A stretch of DNA of 64,000 nt from Dyadobacter sp. CY312 (GCF_021390535.1 NZ_JAJUXG010000015.1:62001-126000), one strand, 5' to 3'. Shown: positions 9,191-18,434, numbered from the stretch's first letter. Numbers and translations are program-made. The notes: generated by a model from the sequence alone, not told the origin.

Positions 9191-11563
9191 TCAGAACTTG
9201 AAGTTGTAAGTAATAGCAGGAATAAAACTTCCAATAACCGAATACCGTATAGCCTCGGCTCTAAGGGGAGTATCTTCGTTACCACGAGTATAAATCGAAA
9301 ACGCATTTCTCCGATTGTATACATTATATATCGAAAACACCCACTCTCCTTCACCAATATTAAACAGCTTTCTTTTGGATTTAAGTGTAGCAGCCAGATC
9401 CAGCCTGTGATATGCCGGAATTCGATTGTTGTTTCTCTCGTTTTTGTAGTTGTGTCCTACCAACATTCCTTTCCATATGTAACTATTAGTAGGGAAGGTT
9501 GCCGGTGTACCGGACGCAATCGTGAAGTTAGCTGACAAAGAAAGTCTCTTTTTAAGCTCATAAATGGCAACAGCAGTGAAGTTATGCGGCTTATCAAATC
9601 GTGCTGCAAACCAGTCGTTGTTGTTGATGGTTTCAACCATTCGCTCCGTACGGGATAAGGTGTAGCTCACCCAACCGGTAAGTTTTCCTTTATTTTTCTT
9701 CAAATAGAATTCCGCACCGTAAGCACGGCCTTTTCCTGAAAGCAAATCTCCTTCAACAAATCTGTTAAGCAACAATTCGGATCCCGGAACGTAGTCAATC
9801 TGGTTGTAAAGTTTTTTATAATAAACCTCCACAGATGCTTCGTAAGTATTCTCTTTGAAATTTCTGAACCAGCCCAAAGCCACCTGATCTGCCTTTTCAG
9901 GACGAATGGCCGTCGAGCTCAAAGTCCATACATCCAAAGGGGAACTAGCAGCAGTGTTGGAAAGCAAATGCAGATATTGCGCCGTTCGGTTATAGCTCGC
10001 TTTAATAGATGTTGACGAAGACAGACCGATGTTTACGGAAAAACGTGGTTCCCAATTCCCGTATGATTTGATCGCGTCACCCTTGCCGTATTCCCGACCC
10101 GGGAAAATAGGCAGTTTGTGTTCACCTTTTATAATCTCCTGGTAGTCATACTCTGTTCCGCGACCAAGGCTACGGAAGTATGAGTATCTCAAACCGTATT
10201 GTAAAGAAATTTTATCCGTCAGTTTTTGTTCATTCCCAATATACAATGCTGACTCATCTCCATAGCGTGGATCTTGGCTGATATCGGTTTGTTCACCTTC
10301 TGAAATTGCAGTTGCTTTTCCCGGACGTGAATCGTAACGAATGTATTGTCCACCAAAAGTTAACTGATTGTTTGGTGTGAGGTAATATGTAAAATCAGGC
10401 TTGATACTGGTGCTGATAATTTTTGATTTCCAGTCAAATTTGTCCTTTGCATTGTCATCATTTGCATTTTGCGCTAACGAATAATCATAATTGCTGTAAA
10501 AAGCAGTCAGGTTCATGAACAGCTTATTGGAAAAAATGTGGTTCCAGCGACCTGTGGCCGTTGCATTACCCCAACCGAATGCGAAATCTCCCCCACCGAA
10601 TACATCTTTACCAAAATAACCGGAAGCATAAAAAGTATCTTTATCGCCAAGTCTGTAATTCACTTTGGCAGTAAGATCATAAAAGTAAAACTTGGAATCG
10701 CGGATGTCTTTATTCAAAAATGGCTTTGCCAATACATCTATGTAAGACCGACGACCAGCCACAATAAATGATCCATTTCCTTCTGCAAAAGGCTGTTCGT
10801 AGGTAAGACGAGAGAAAATAGTCCCCAAACCTCCGTTAATCTCTCTCTTTTTGGCATTACCTTCCTTCATCCTGACGTCCAGAATCGAAGAGATCCTTCC
10901 TCCGTATTGAGCAGGAATCCCGCCTTTGATCAGTTTCACATCTTTTACCGCATCAGGATTAAATACAGAGAAAAATCCAAACAAATGTGATGAGTTGTAA
11001 ACAGGTGCTTCATCCAGCAATACCAGATTTTGGGATACATCCCCTCCTCTTACATTAAAACCGGATGCACCCTCACCAACGGTAGTTACGCCAGGTAAGA
11101 GCTGAATACTTCTAACAAGGTCAACTTCACCAAAAAGTGCCGGCATTTTTTTGATGGTTTTCATCTCCACCTTATTAACCGACATTTCGATACCCTTCAC
11201 ATTCTCATCTTCTTTTTTTGTAGAAATAGTTACCTCGGCCAGTTCACTGCTTTCGTCACCCATTTCAATACTCACGGTTTTGTCAGCATCCAGCACAACT
11301 GTCTTAGTCGTTTTTTGGTAACCAATGTAGCTATACACCAGCGTATAGGTTCCAGCAGGTAATGTAATAGAATAAAAGCCGTAGGGGTTGGTAACGACGC
11401 CCGTTTCTGCTTCGCGCACATATACTGATACGCCGATAAGACCTTCTCCATTCGAGGCGTCTTTTACATAACCGCTCACGGTTTGTTTATTTTGGGAAAA
11501 AGCGCTTATGCTCATACACAAGAGTATAGTGCTTAACCAGATGACGGATAATTTTTTAATCAT
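9191..11563 (-). CDS. TonB-dependent outer-membrane receptor with CarboxypepD_reg domain
   Basis: 790 residues. Signal peptide about 1-23. A carboxypeptidase-regulatory-like beta-sandwich spans about 25-110 (G.V.DA..GE.LIGV.V). The plug domain is at about 140-235 (GFNVRGGD, PVYNSSHLFG.FS.FN, KGG.PAQYGGR.SSILD.R). A 22-strand-type barrel follows and ends in the aromatic YNFKF. It is smaller than SusC proteins and belongs to the class that pairs with DUF4249 lipoproteins, which it precedes in a two-gene operon. Imports an unknown ligand with TonB-ExbBD energy. The 205-bp region upstream (11564-11768) should carry its promoter; I could not assign one with confidence. Confidence 0.92.
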   Translation of the reverse strand: MIKKLSVIWLSTILLCMSISAFSQNKQTVSGYVKDASNGEGLIGVSVYVREAETGVVTNPYGFYSITLPAGTYTLVYSYIGYQKTTKTVVLDADKTVSIEMGDESSELAEVTISTKKEDENVKGIEMSVNKVEMKTIKKMPALFGEVDLVRSIQLLPGVTTVGEGASGFNVRGGDVSQNLVLLDEAPVYNSSHLFGFFSVFNPDAVKDVKLIKGGIPAQYGGRISSILDVRMKEGNAKKREINGGLGTIFSRLTYEQPFAEGNGSFIVAGRRSYIDVLAKPFLNKDIRDSKFYFYDLTAKVNYRLGDKDTFYASGYFGKDVFGGGDFAFGWGNATATGRWNHIFSNKLFMNLTAFYSNYDYSLAQNANDDNAKDKFDWKSKIISTSIKPDFTYYLTPNNQLTFGGQYIRYDSRPGKATAISEGEQTDISQDPRYGDESALYIGNEQKLTDKISLQYGLRYSYFRSLGRGTEYDYQEIIKGEHKLPIFPGREYGKGDAIKSYGNWEPRFSVNIGLSSSTSIKASYNRTAQYLHLLSNTAASSPLDVWTLSSTAIRPEKADQVALGWFRNFKENTYEASVEVYYKKLYNQIDYVPGSELLLNRFVEGDLLSGKGRAYGAEFYLKKNKGKLTGWVSYTLSRTERMVETINNNDWFAARFDKPHNFTAVAIYELKKRLSLSANFTIASGTPATFPTNSYIWKGMLVGHNYKNERNNNRIPAYHRLDLAATLKSKRKLFNIGEGEWVFSIYNVYNRRNAFSIYTRGNEDTPLRAEAIRYSVIGSFIPAITYNFKF

Positions 11564-11768
11564 GGCTCACTTTAGGTGGTGTAAAATTGAATTTTTCTTA
11601 TTCGGTGACAACTCAGAAGACGTATACCCTAATTATTTAACAACAAATAATTCCGGGCGTCGTCAGTTTCACAACGCAAAACAACCAATAAAATGGCGCG
11701 AAAGGAATTAATAAATGATGAACTGCTGTAAAAGGGAAGTGAATGGGAAGAAAGATGCAGATGACTAT

Positions 11769-12281
11769 TTAATCCGCAATTGAATTATTTCCTGAAAAGA
11801 CATGTACGTCGCTATCATCCGTACATGTTTCTAATAATTCAGATAATGTTTTTTCTAAAACAGGATGTACATAAAATGGTATGAGCTCAACCAGAGGAAC
11901 AAGTGTAAACCGCCTCTCATGCAAACGTGGGTGCGGGACTGTGAGGCGGGCGCTATCCTGCACATGATTACCCAAGAACAGGATATCAATGTCGATAACA
12001 CGGGCACCCCAGCGCTCATAGCGCACCCGACCAAGCTCATGTTCGATTTCCAGCACAAGTCGCAAAACCTCTTCCGCGGCGAGCGTGGTATGCACCTCCA
12101 CCACCTGATTGAGGAAAGCAGGCTGATCCAACACGCCCCAGGGAGCAGTTTCATAAACCGATGACATAGCAGTTACATTGCCCACCGCTTCTGCCAGCAT
12201 CTCAACCGCAGTATGCATGATATGCAGCCTGTCGCCCAGATTAGACCCCAAAAGCAGATAAACCGGTTTTTCAGATTGCAT
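11769..12281 (-). CDS. folK: 2-amino-4-hydroxy-6-hydroxymethyldihydropteridine pyrophosphokinase
   Basis: 170-residue HPPK, which transfers pyrophosphate from ATP to 6-hydroxymethyl-dihydropterin in folate synthesis. Shows LLGSNLGDR near the N-terminus, ETAPWG and FLNQVVEV in the pterin/ATP region, and the signature RWGARVIDIDILFLG followed by PHPRLHERRFTLVPL. Length is normal. The gene lies 77 bp downstream of rpmB on the same strand but is separated from it by a strong terminator, so it probably has its own promoter. Confidence 0.94.
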   Translation of the reverse strand: MQSEKPVYLLLGSNLGDRLHIMHTAVEMLAEAVGNVTAMSSVYETAPWGVLDQPAFLNQVVEVHTTLAAEEVLRLVLEIEHELGRVRYERWGARVIDIDILFLGNHVQDSARLTVPHPRLHERRFTLVPLVELIPFYVHPVLEKTLSELLETCTDDSDVHVFSGNNSIAD

Positions 12282-12309
12282 CAGTTAGAAACGATTAAAG
12301 CAACGAAAA

Positions 12310-12338
12310 AAAGGACTTCCCGATAGGAGAAGTCCTTT
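12310..12338 (-). terminator. Intrinsic terminator after rpmB
   Basis: 10-bp arms (12310-12319 AAAGGACTTC, 12329-12338). On the minus strand the hairpin is followed by a run of seven U (12306-12312 read as A on the plus strand). Confidence 0.85.
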
Positions 12339-12358
12339 CCAATAAATTCGTAAATTTC

Positions 12359-12598
12359 TTAGAACGTAAGCGTTCCTTTATCGTAAGCTTTTTGTATAGT
12401 AGCTTCAATACCATTCTTGTTGATTGTACGAAGTGCTGAAGTAGCTACTTTAAGCGTAACCCATTCCCCTGTTGAAGGAAGGAAGAAACGTTTTTTCTGC
12501 AAATTCGGGAAGAATTTACGTTTTGTTTTATTGTTAGCGTGGGAAACGTTATTTCCAACACGAGTTCTTTTACCAGTAATTTGACAAACCTTAGCCAT
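12359..12598 (-). CDS. rpmB: Large ribosomal subunit protein bL28
   Basis: 79 residues, full length. Begins [22 protein letters not shown] and carries the basic [14 protein letters not shown] segment and the conserved WVTLKV.TSALRTI.K.G core of bL28. There are no zinc-binding CxxC pairs, so it is the zinc-independent form. It often pairs with rpmG (bL33), but no rpmG is adjacent here. Confidence 0.97.
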   Translation of the reverse strand: MAKVCQITGKRTRVGNNVSHANNKTKRKFFPNLQKKRFFLPSTGEWVTLKVATSALRTINKNGIEATIQKAYDKGTLTF

Positions 12599-12692
12599 GA
12601 CTTTACTATTTTTCCAAATGAGGGTGCAAATATGCGGACTTATTTTTGGTAACGCAAGTATTCCACCAAGAAATTTTTATAAAAAGTTCAAA

Positions 12693-13379
12693 TTACCAAC
12701 GCATCCTGAAGCCAACTCCGTGAATGTTATCTATACGAATGTCAGGATCTTGCGACAGATACTTTCGGAGACGTGAGATAAAAACATCCAGACTTCTGCC
12801 CATAAAATAATCATCATCGCCCCAGATAGCTTTAAGCAGATCATCTCTTCTGATTACCTGGTCAGGTCTGTCGGCAAGGTATTTTAGCACCTCCGCTTCA
12901 CGGAATGTCAGGGTTTGTAAACTGTCATTAATTGACAAAGTAAGTTTTTGAAAATCAAATATATACTTCCCGATCCTATTAGATTCCGGTTTAGCTACGG
13001 CAGGTTGTTCTGCCTTGCTTCTCCGAAGAAAAACATCAATCCTCAACCTCAGCTCTTCAATACTGAATGGCTTGGTGACGTAATCATCCCCACCCAATTG
13101 AAGGCCTTTGATTTTGTCTTCCTGTAACGAGCGGGCTGTTAAAAAAAGGATCGGCACCTGGCTATCCGACTTACGGATGTTTTCCGCCAGTGTAAAGCCA
13201 TCCATTTTAGGCAGCATCACATCCAAAACACAAATATCAAAATGCTCTTTACCAAAAATTTCCAGTGCCTCCACACCATCGTGTGCATGAACAATCTCAT
13301 AATCGAACTGTTCCAGATTATCTTTGGTAGCAAAAGCAAGATTCGGATCATCTTCTACGTATAAAATTTTCTTCTTCAA
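12693..13379 (-). CDS. OmpR-family response regulator
   Basis: 228 residues: receiver domain 1-120 with acidic pocket E9-D10-D11, phosphoacceptor Asp53 (CVLDVMLP), Thr81 region (FLTA) and Lys103 (VTKPFS); then a winged-helix DNA-binding domain at about 135-228 (LTFREAEVLKYLADRPDQV.RR..LL..IWG, ending VGFRMRW). It is encoded 78 bp downstream of the histidine kinase on the same strand and is its evident partner. The regulon is not visible; TTAAC-type repeats in the kinase promoter (14760-14820) are possible targets. Confidence 0.93.
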   Translation of the reverse strand: MKKKILYVEDDPNLAFATKDNLEQFDYEIVHAHDGVEALEIFGKEHFDICVLDVMLPKMDGFTLAENIRKSDSQVPILFLTARSLQEDKIKGLQLGGDDYVTKPFSIEELRLRIDVFLRRSKAEQPAVAKPESNRIGKYIFDFQKLTLSINDSLQTLTFREAEVLKYLADRPDQVIRRDDLLKAIWGDDDYFMGRSLDVFISRLRKYLSQDPDIRIDNIHGVGFRMRW

Positions 13380-13457
13380 CTGATCTGATGTTTAGGTTGT
13401 AAATGGCTAACGTTGCAATATTGTCTGAAAACTTTGATAAAATGACTTTCTATAATC

Positions 13458-14717
13458 TCAGCCCGCAGTTCCTTTACCCTGCGGAATTGTAATCTTAAAT
13501 GTACTTCCTTTTCCGAGTGCACTGTCCAGTTCCAGCAACCAGCCGTGTGCACGCACGATTTGTTTCACATAACTAAGCCCTATTCCAAAGCCTTTTACGT
13601 TATGCACATCCCCGGATGAAATCCTGAAAAACTGGTTAAAAATCTTTTTCTGATATTCAGGTGCAATTCCTATGCCCTGATCCTGCACCGAAACGAGCAG
13701 ATTCCCATTTTTATTTGATGTTTTAACAATCACTTTCGGAGCATCATCAGAGTATTTCAGGGCATTATCAATCAGATTGGTGATCATACATCTGAAATGA
13801 AAAGGATCGGCCCGGATGACACCGTTCGCTGCATCCGAAATAAACTGGATTTTGTCGTCGAAAGGCAGCAGCAGAGATTGTATCACCTCATGCGCATCAA
13901 TTGTCTCTTCCTTCAGTATAAGTGCATTTCGCTCCGCTTTTGCCATGGACAACACCATCTCTACCTGACCTTGCAAACGCAATATTTCTTCCTGCACAAT
14001 GCGAACGTATCGGCTATGCCGCTCAGGTTGCTTTATTATACTTTCTGAATTGAGCACATCGGCTGCAATGCGTATGGTAGAGATCGGCGTTTGCAGCTCG
14101 TGTGTCATATTGTTTACAAAATCGCGCTGCACTTCCGATAATTGTTTCTGTCTCAGAATAATAAATAAAGCATACGCAAAGAACGAAACGGCAACCAACA
14201 CCAGCACAGACGACCAGATTGCGCCTGTCATACTTCCGGCGAAATAGGTTTCCTGCTCAGGAAAACGAACGCCAAAATAGTAGGGATATTTGTCTGTTTT
14301 GACCCAATTTGACGTTGCCGTGGGAGATTTTTCATTGTTTTTGGTACTCAGCGACATACCGTATCGCATGCGATTGGTTGTACAATCGTAAATTCCCACT
14401 TCAAAATCGGTAATCAGATTATGCTTTTGAAAACTGTCCTTGATAAACAATTCGAGCAGATCCGGCTGTGTTGTGGCATTGGTATTCACAAGAAAATACT
14501 CTGTAGATAATTGCTCCACCGGATTGGTAGTCTGCATCACACCGCTCACATGAGCCAATTTCCCTGCTACATCCTGCAAAGCCACATGCGCGTTCTGATT
14601 AAACTGGCGATGTCTCAGATCCAGCGTTTGCTTCACCCAGTATATCTGCGTAATCACCACACCGATTATAAGCAAGGCAGAAAATATAGTAAGCAACTGA
14701 ATTGTTCGGCGGGACAT
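13458..14717 (-). CDS. Two-component sensor histidine kinase
   Basis: 419 residues. Two membrane segments (about 8-27 and 166-188) bracket a periplasmic sensor region of roughly 140 residues with no recognisable named domain. No HAMP is evident after TM2. The HisKA helix holds the phosphoacceptor His206 in VNNMTHELQTPISTIR. The ATPase domain has an N box (LIDNALKYSDD), G1 (DQGIGI) and G2 (GFGIGLSYVK). Signals to the adjacent response regulator. The stimulus is unknown; the kinase half resembles the Bacteroidota class of envelope-sensing kinases that have a short linker. Confidence 0.92.
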   Translation of the reverse strand: MSRRTIQLLTIFSALLIIGVVITQIYWVKQTLDLRHRQFNQNAHVALQDVAGKLAHVSGVMQTTNPVEQLSTEYFLVNTNATTQPDLLELFIKDSFQKHNLITDFEVGIYDCTTNRMRYGMSLSTKNNEKSPTATSNWVKTDKYPYYFGVRFPEQETYFAGSMTGAIWSSVLVLVAVSFFAYALFIILRQKQLSEVQRDFVNNMTHELQTPISTIRIAADVLNSESIIKQPERHSRYVRIVQEEILRLQGQVEMVLSMAKAERNALILKEETIDAHEVIQSLLLPFDDKIQFISDAANGVIRADPFHFRCMITNLIDNALKYSDDAPKVIVKTSNKNGNLLVSVQDQGIGIAPEYQKKIFNQFFRISSGDVHNVKGFGIGLSYVKQIVRAHGWLLELDSALGKGSTFKITIPQGKGTAG

Positions 14718-14730
14718 TATTGTAATTTTT

Positions 14731-14820
14731 ACCAGACAAAGTTAGTACCTAACTCTGGTATAACGTTTTTGGAAAGTTGTGGAAAGTGACTTAACGTCTA
14801 CGGTTAACATACATTAACGT
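14731..14820 (-). promoter_or_regulatory. Putative control region of the two-component operon
   Basis: Just upstream of the kinase start lie an imperfect inverted repeat (ACCAGA..AGTTAG at 14731-14745 facing CTAACTCTGGT at 14749-14759) and, further upstream, copies of TTAAC/TAACGT at 14761, 14791, 14804 and 14814. Repeats with 10-13 bp spacing suit OmpR-type regulators, so autoregulation is plausible. No clear -7/-33 boxes were found. Inference only. Confidence 0.3.
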
Positions 14821-14823
14821 TTG

Positions 14824-15177
14824 TTATTCGTGGGCTGTGATTTGCGTATTACTCATCTCGATAAGATCATAAATGGCGAGGAGATTAATAAGCTCCTGAA
14901 AATTCAAACGAAACAAGTCCAGCAAAGCTTTATTTTTGATGTTTCCAGTGGTGATCAACAACATCTTACGAGGTGAGCTTTTCAGAATGTAACTATCCAA
15001 AAAATCAGAATCTTTTGTGATAACAATAAATCCGTTGGCATCAGCAAATAATCGGATTTCCCGGTCCTCTGTTTCATCCTTTGCTGGGAGATCATCCGTA
15101 TGAACAACTTCAAACCCTTTATCTCTAATCCATTGCGCCAACAAGTAGGGCAATTGAGCGTCCACCAGAAATTTCAT
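14824..15177 (-). CDS. DUF5615 PIN-like protein (putative toxin of a DUF433 pair)
   Basis: 117 residues. The N-terminus MKFLVDAQLP holds the first conserved Asp (D6). A second acidic cluster DETEDREI follows at about 34-41, and TKDSDF at about 55-60 is the diagnostic DUF5615 motif that forms a PIN-like acidic metal site. Such proteins are thought to be small ribonucleases that act as toxins next to DUF433 antitoxins. Overlaps the upstream DUF433 gene by 4 bp (ATGA), implying coupled translation. The second pair in this window (52590-53164) has the same arrangement. Activity not proven by sequence. Confidence 0.8.
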   Translation of the reverse strand: MKFLVDAQLPYLLAQWIRDKGFEVVHTDDLPAKDETEDREIRLFADANGFIVITKDSDFLDSYILKSSPRKMLLITTGNIKNKALLDLFRLNFQELINLLAIYDLIEMSNTQITAHE

Positions 15178-15407
15178 GAAATTACATTCTGAACGCTCTT
15201 AACTTTTGACAATTTAGCAGCGTAGGCAAGACAAGCCAGGATGTCGTCATTTTCTAGTGAAGGGTAATCATCCAAAATTTCTTTGTAGGTACTACCGGCT
15301 GCCAATAAATCAAGCAACATTTCTACCGGATACCGTTTATTTCGGATAGTTGGTTTTCCGTGACAAACATTTGGGTTAATAGTGATACGGCCCAATAGAT
15401 TTTCCAT
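15174..15407 (-). CDS. DUF433 protein (putative antitoxin)
   Basis: 77 residues from the ATG at 15407 (an in-frame start 14 codons earlier at 15449 would add a segment not matching the family). Core ITINPNVCHGKPTIRNKRYPVEMLLDLLA.G.T..EIL.DYPSLE.DDILACLAYAA is a textbook DUF433 domain: a small helix-turn-helix protein that partners a PIN-like DUF5615 protein, as in VapBC45-like systems. It is the upstream gene of the pair and overlaps the toxin-like gene by ATGA. It may also repress its own operon. Confidence 0.82.
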   Translation of the reverse strand: MENLLGRITINPNVCHGKPTIRNKRYPVEMLLDLLAAGSTYKEILDDYPSLENDDILACLAYAAKLSKVKSVQNVIS

Positions 15408-15509
15408 TCTTCTAAATATTTGACTTGCAGTTAAAGTAAAGTTAATCATTAATGTTGATTCACTAATCCTTACTGTTCCGATTTATCAGATCCACCACAA
15501 CGGAAAAAA

Positions 15510-16361
15510 TCACGAATGAAACTCAACTAACCCATCCATCGGAGACTTTAGAATTCTTCCGACTTTGAGTCCTTTCTCCTTCAACGACATTTCCAGAATA
15601 TCCCTGAAATGATAGGCAATTGATCCCGCAAAATGAACCTTATACGCTTTTGTCTCCGGGTGCTTTACCACATATTTTTCAATAAAAACGTTAAATGCTT
15701 TGCTAACCAGTTCGCTCAAAAACGGATGCGATATATTGGCACCAATGAAATGTGTAAAAGCTGCAAAATAACGATTAGGGAAAGGCTTTTTATATGCGTG
15801 ATCTAACACAGTGAGCCGGTTAATTTCCGGGTATTGTTCTGAAAAAAGGGTTTTCAGATCTTCTGGTAACTCATTTTGCAGGAAATGAACAACCAGTGTT
15901 TTCCCTAAAAATGACCCACTTCCTTCATCGCCAAGCCAAAAACCCAGCGACCCGATGGATCTGACGTTGTTATTTCCATCATATAGCACATTGTTTGCTC
16001 CTGTTCCAAGTATACAAGCCAGCCCGGACTCTCTCCCACAAAGCCCTCTTGATGCGCCAAGCATATCCGAAGCTACCTCTACTATATAGGCTTCGGGGAA
16101 ACAGGATACCAATGCATCTTTCACGGGTTTTGATGAAACTGCATCCGCACAGCCAGCTCCATAAAAATGGATCTCATGCACGGCGGTGTTAACTGACGGA
16201 ATAACCTCTTTGGTCAATACCTCAATAATATCCTCTGCCGACTGGTAAAAAGGATTTAATCCCGCCGATTGGATTTTGGTGACACCATTCTGATGTTTTA
16301 ACACCCAGTCCGTTTTGGTTGAGCCGCTGTCGGCAATCAATATATTTTTTTGTTGATTCAT
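15510..16361 (-). CDS. BadF/BadG/BcrA/BcrD-type ATPase, GlcNAc-kinase-like
   Basis: 283 residues from ATG 16361 (an upstream in-frame ATG at 16382 adds seven residues and is less likely). Actin-like ATPase fold: phosphate-1 loop IADSGSTKTDW at the N-terminus, a GTGANNV second phosphate loop, and the LGFWLGDEGSG motif typical of N-acetylglucosamine kinases. Likely phosphorylates GlcNAc or a related amino sugar in the cytoplasm. About 100 residues shorter than acyl-CoA reductase activators and lacking their iron-sulfur cysteines. Followed by 102 bp to the DUF433 gene; no clear operon partner. Confidence 0.83.
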   Translation of the reverse strand: MNQQKNILIADSGSTKTDWVLKHQNGVTKIQSAGLNPFYQSAEDIIEVLTKEVIPSVNTAVHEIHFYGAGCADAVSSKPVKDALVSCFPEAYIVEVASDMLGASRGLCGRESGLACILGTGANNVLYDGNNNVRSIGSLGFWLGDEGSGSFLGKTLVVHFLQNELPEDLKTLFSEQYPEINRLTVLDHAYKKPFPNRYFAAFTHFIGANISHPFLSELVSKAFNVFIEKYVVKHPETKAYKVHFAGSIAYHFRDILEMSLKEKGLKVGRILKSPMDGLVEFHS

Positions 16362-16401
16362 AGTTACATTAATAACAGACATCTGCTGCCCTCTTAAACC
16401 T

Positions 16402-16632
16402 TCAAATGGTCAATTTCCCTATGACGCTGAATTTCTCAAATACACGGTCCGTGTGTGGTGCATCTCCCAATTCTTTTGTCAGATCCTGGCCAGCCCAGTG
16501 TTCATAATGATGTCCATTTCTCCACAATCTGGAAGTCGTAACATCATAAATAATCCCTTTATATGCACACCAGATTTCCTCCCGATCCTGTCCGTTGCGT
16601 AATGCCAACTGCGCTCTGGTATATTCTTTCAT
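16402..16632 (-). CDS. Small cytochrome b5-fold heme/steroid-binding protein
   Basis: 76 residues forming a single short cytochrome b5-like domain: YTRAQLALRNGQD..EIW.AYKG.IYDVT.S..W..G.HYEHWAGQDLT..L.DAPH. The conserved histidines in HHYEH and APHTD are candidate heme ligands. The classical HPGG motif is replaced, as in the compact bacterial subfamily. There is no signal peptide or membrane helix, so it is predicted to be cytoplasmic. It starts 40 bp upstream of the kinase-like gene. Electron-transfer role unproven. Confidence 0.8.
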   Translation of the reverse strand: MKEYTRAQLALRNGQDREEIWCAYKGIIYDVTTSRLWRNGHHYEHWAGQDLTKELGDAPHTDRVFEKFSVIGKLTI

Positions 16633-16770
16633 TTAATATTATTTTTGCGGTGCAATTTAGTCATTAAGGTTTTTGCGAGGAATTTTAATTCACTCGCACA
16701 GAATATTTTGATAATAAGACTAAAAAGTATGAACTTGGCGTTCTGTTTAAGAATATCACAAAATTAAGAT

Positions 16771-17214
16771 ATGAAAAAAAGTTACTCTCTGCTTTGCTGC
16801 GTAGTAATTGCTTTGGTCCTGATTTCGACGGGATGCAAGAAAAAAGTAAAACCTCTTTCTGAACGCATTGCGAAAGCATGGACGGCAGAATCGGTTAAAG
16901 AAGGTGCTGCGACGGTGTATACACGAGGAGGATCGAGCAATACTGCTCCCGGTTATTCCAACTTCCGCCTCAACATTTCCGCTTCATCTGTATCCTACAC
17001 AGAAAAAGAAGGCTCAACCTTCGTAGGGACATGGGAAGTAGAGGGAGATTCAAAACTGATACTGAAAGGTTTGAATCCGCAACCAACCGGCAGTGGCGGA
17101 GTTGTTGAATTTTCTATAGTTTCTATTGATGACGCAAAACTTGTGATCAAAAATCTGAAAGCAAGTCCGAAAACAGGAAATACTATAAACGAATACACGC
17201 TTACTAATCCTTAG
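16771..17214 (+). CDS. Lipoprotein, lipocalin-like/DUF5004-type fold
   Basis: 147 residues with lipobox LISTGCKKK (Cys22), so predicted to be a lipoprotein. The mature part opens LSERIAKAWTAESVKEG and then alternates beta strands with G.W.VEGDSKLILKG, the pattern of the lipocalin-like or DUF5004 proteins common in Bacteroidota. Ends in a Thr/Asn tail. Closed by a strong terminator at 17266-17307. No functional partner nearby; ligand unknown. Confidence 0.75.
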   Translation: MKKSYSLLCCVVIALVLISTGCKKKVKPLSERIAKAWTAESVKEGAATVYTRGGSSNTAPGYSNFRLNISASSVSYTEKEGSTFVGTWEVEGDSKLILKGLNPQPTGSGGVVEFSIVSIDDAKLVIKNLKASPKTGNTINEYTLTNP

Positions 17215-17265
17215 TTCCAACTTCCTGCAAAGGAACCAGGAACTAAAAGGATTTAGAATAGCTTT

Positions 17266-17307
17266 AAAAACGAAGCCATTTCTCATACAGGAAGTGGCTT
17301 CGTTTTT
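17266..17307 (+). terminator. Intrinsic terminator after lipoprotein gene
   Basis: 13-bp arms (17266-17278 AAAAACGAAGCCA, 17295-17307) followed by a T-run on the plus strand. thiL starts 17 bp further on. Confidence 0.88.
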
Positions 17308-17324
17308 TTGTTTAATTTTACAAC

Positions 17325-18344
17325 ATGGAAGCAAGAACAGAAATTAGTAGCTTGGGCGAATTTGGCCTGATAAAAAGAATAAACCAGGGAATTAAAACTA
17401 AATTACCTGACACTATAAAAGGAATTGGCGACGACGCCGCCGTTGTTGATCTGGGAACGGAATTCGGACTGTTATCGTCCGACATGTTATTGGAAGGGGT
17501 TCATTTTGACCTTACCTTTTTTCCACTGAAACATTTGGGATATAAAGCGATCGCTATAAATGTATCCGACATCGCAGCCATGAACGGCATTCCGCATCAG
17601 GTAACTGTTAACCTGGCATTGAGCAACCGCTTTTCGGTGGAGGCTATTGATGAACTTTACGAAGGCATGAAAACGGCCTGTGCAGATTATAATGTGGATC
17701 TTGTTGGCGGTGACACATCTTCTTCCCGATCCGGCTTGCTCATATCAGTCAGCGTTTTTGGAAGGGTAAAAAAGGACCTGATCACTTATCGTAATACGGC
17801 AAAAGCGAATGACATCTTATGCGTTACGGGAGATCTTGGGGGAGCATACCTTGGTTTACAGTTACTGGAAAGGGAAAAGCAGGTTTTTCTTGCTAACCCC
17901 AATATGCAGCCTGAGCTGGAAGGCAAAGATTATGTGATTCAGCGGCAACTTCGCCCGGAAGCACGTATGGACGTGATTTACGAACTTGCAGAAGCGGGTG
18001 TATTGCCAACGGCTATGATTGATATTTCTGACGGTTTGGCTTCCGATCTGCTCCACCTGTGCGCGCAGTCGGGAGTGGGTGCAATCGTTTTTGAAGAGCG
18101 CTTACCTATTGACGATCAGACTTATCTGGCAGCAACGGAGCTCAATTTAAGCCCTATGACCGCGGCTCTGAATGGCGGTGAAGATTACGAATTGCTATTT
18201 ACTGTTCCACAGGATGCATACGAACTGATCAAAAACAATCCTAAAATAAGTGTGATAGGATATGTGACAGACAACAAAGAGGAAATCGCATTACATACCA
18301 AAGGCGACAACCGTGTTCCACTTACAGCGCAGGGTTGGAGTTAA
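17325..18344 (+). CDS. thiL: Thiamine-monophosphate kinase
   Basis: 339 residues; catalyses ATP-dependent phosphorylation of thiamine monophosphate to thiamine pyrophosphate in the cytosol. Motifs in order: GIGDDAAVVD, DMLLEGVHFD, the VSDIAAMNG segment, GGDTSS, the CVTGDLGGAYLGLQL nucleotide-binding stretch, MIDISDGLASDL and GGEDYELLFTV. All metal-binding Asp clusters are present. The gene starts only 17 bp after the preceding terminator, so the leader is very short or the promoter overlaps the hairpin. Followed by a 19-bp-stem terminator. Confidence 0.95.
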   Translation: MEARTEISSLGEFGLIKRINQGIKTKLPDTIKGIGDDAAVVDLGTEFGLLSSDMLLEGVHFDLTFFPLKHLGYKAIAINVSDIAAMNGIPHQVTVNLALSNRFSVEAIDELYEGMKTACADYNVDLVGGDTSSSRSGLLISVSVFGRVKKDLITYRNTAKANDILCVTGDLGGAYLGLQLLEREKQVFLANPNMQPELEGKDYVIQRQLRPEARMDVIYELAEAGVLPTAMIDISDGLASDLLHLCAQSGVGAIVFEERLPIDDQTYLAATELNLSPMTAALNGGEDYELLFTVPQDAYELIKNNPKISVIGYVTDNKEEIALHTKGDNRVPLTAQGWS

Positions 18345-18353
18345 AATCCGGAT

Positions 18354-18399
18354 AAAGCAAAAGGGCTGCTGGTTTGACGACCAGCAGCCCTTTTGCTTT
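18354..18399. terminator. Bidirectional terminator, thiL / susD
   Basis: Perfect 19-bp arms (18354-18372 and 18381-18399, core AAGGGCTGCTGG) with an 8-nt loop, between convergent thiL and susD. Confidence 0.9.
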
Positions 18400-18434
18400 A
18401 CAGCCCACCCGGTTTTCAACCCGGCCATTAATAC

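Noticed and set aside
11631-11652. AT-rich inverted repeat AATTATTT-N6-AAATAATT upstream of the TonB receptor
   Set aside because: Only 8 bp of pure A/T; common by chance in this base composition.
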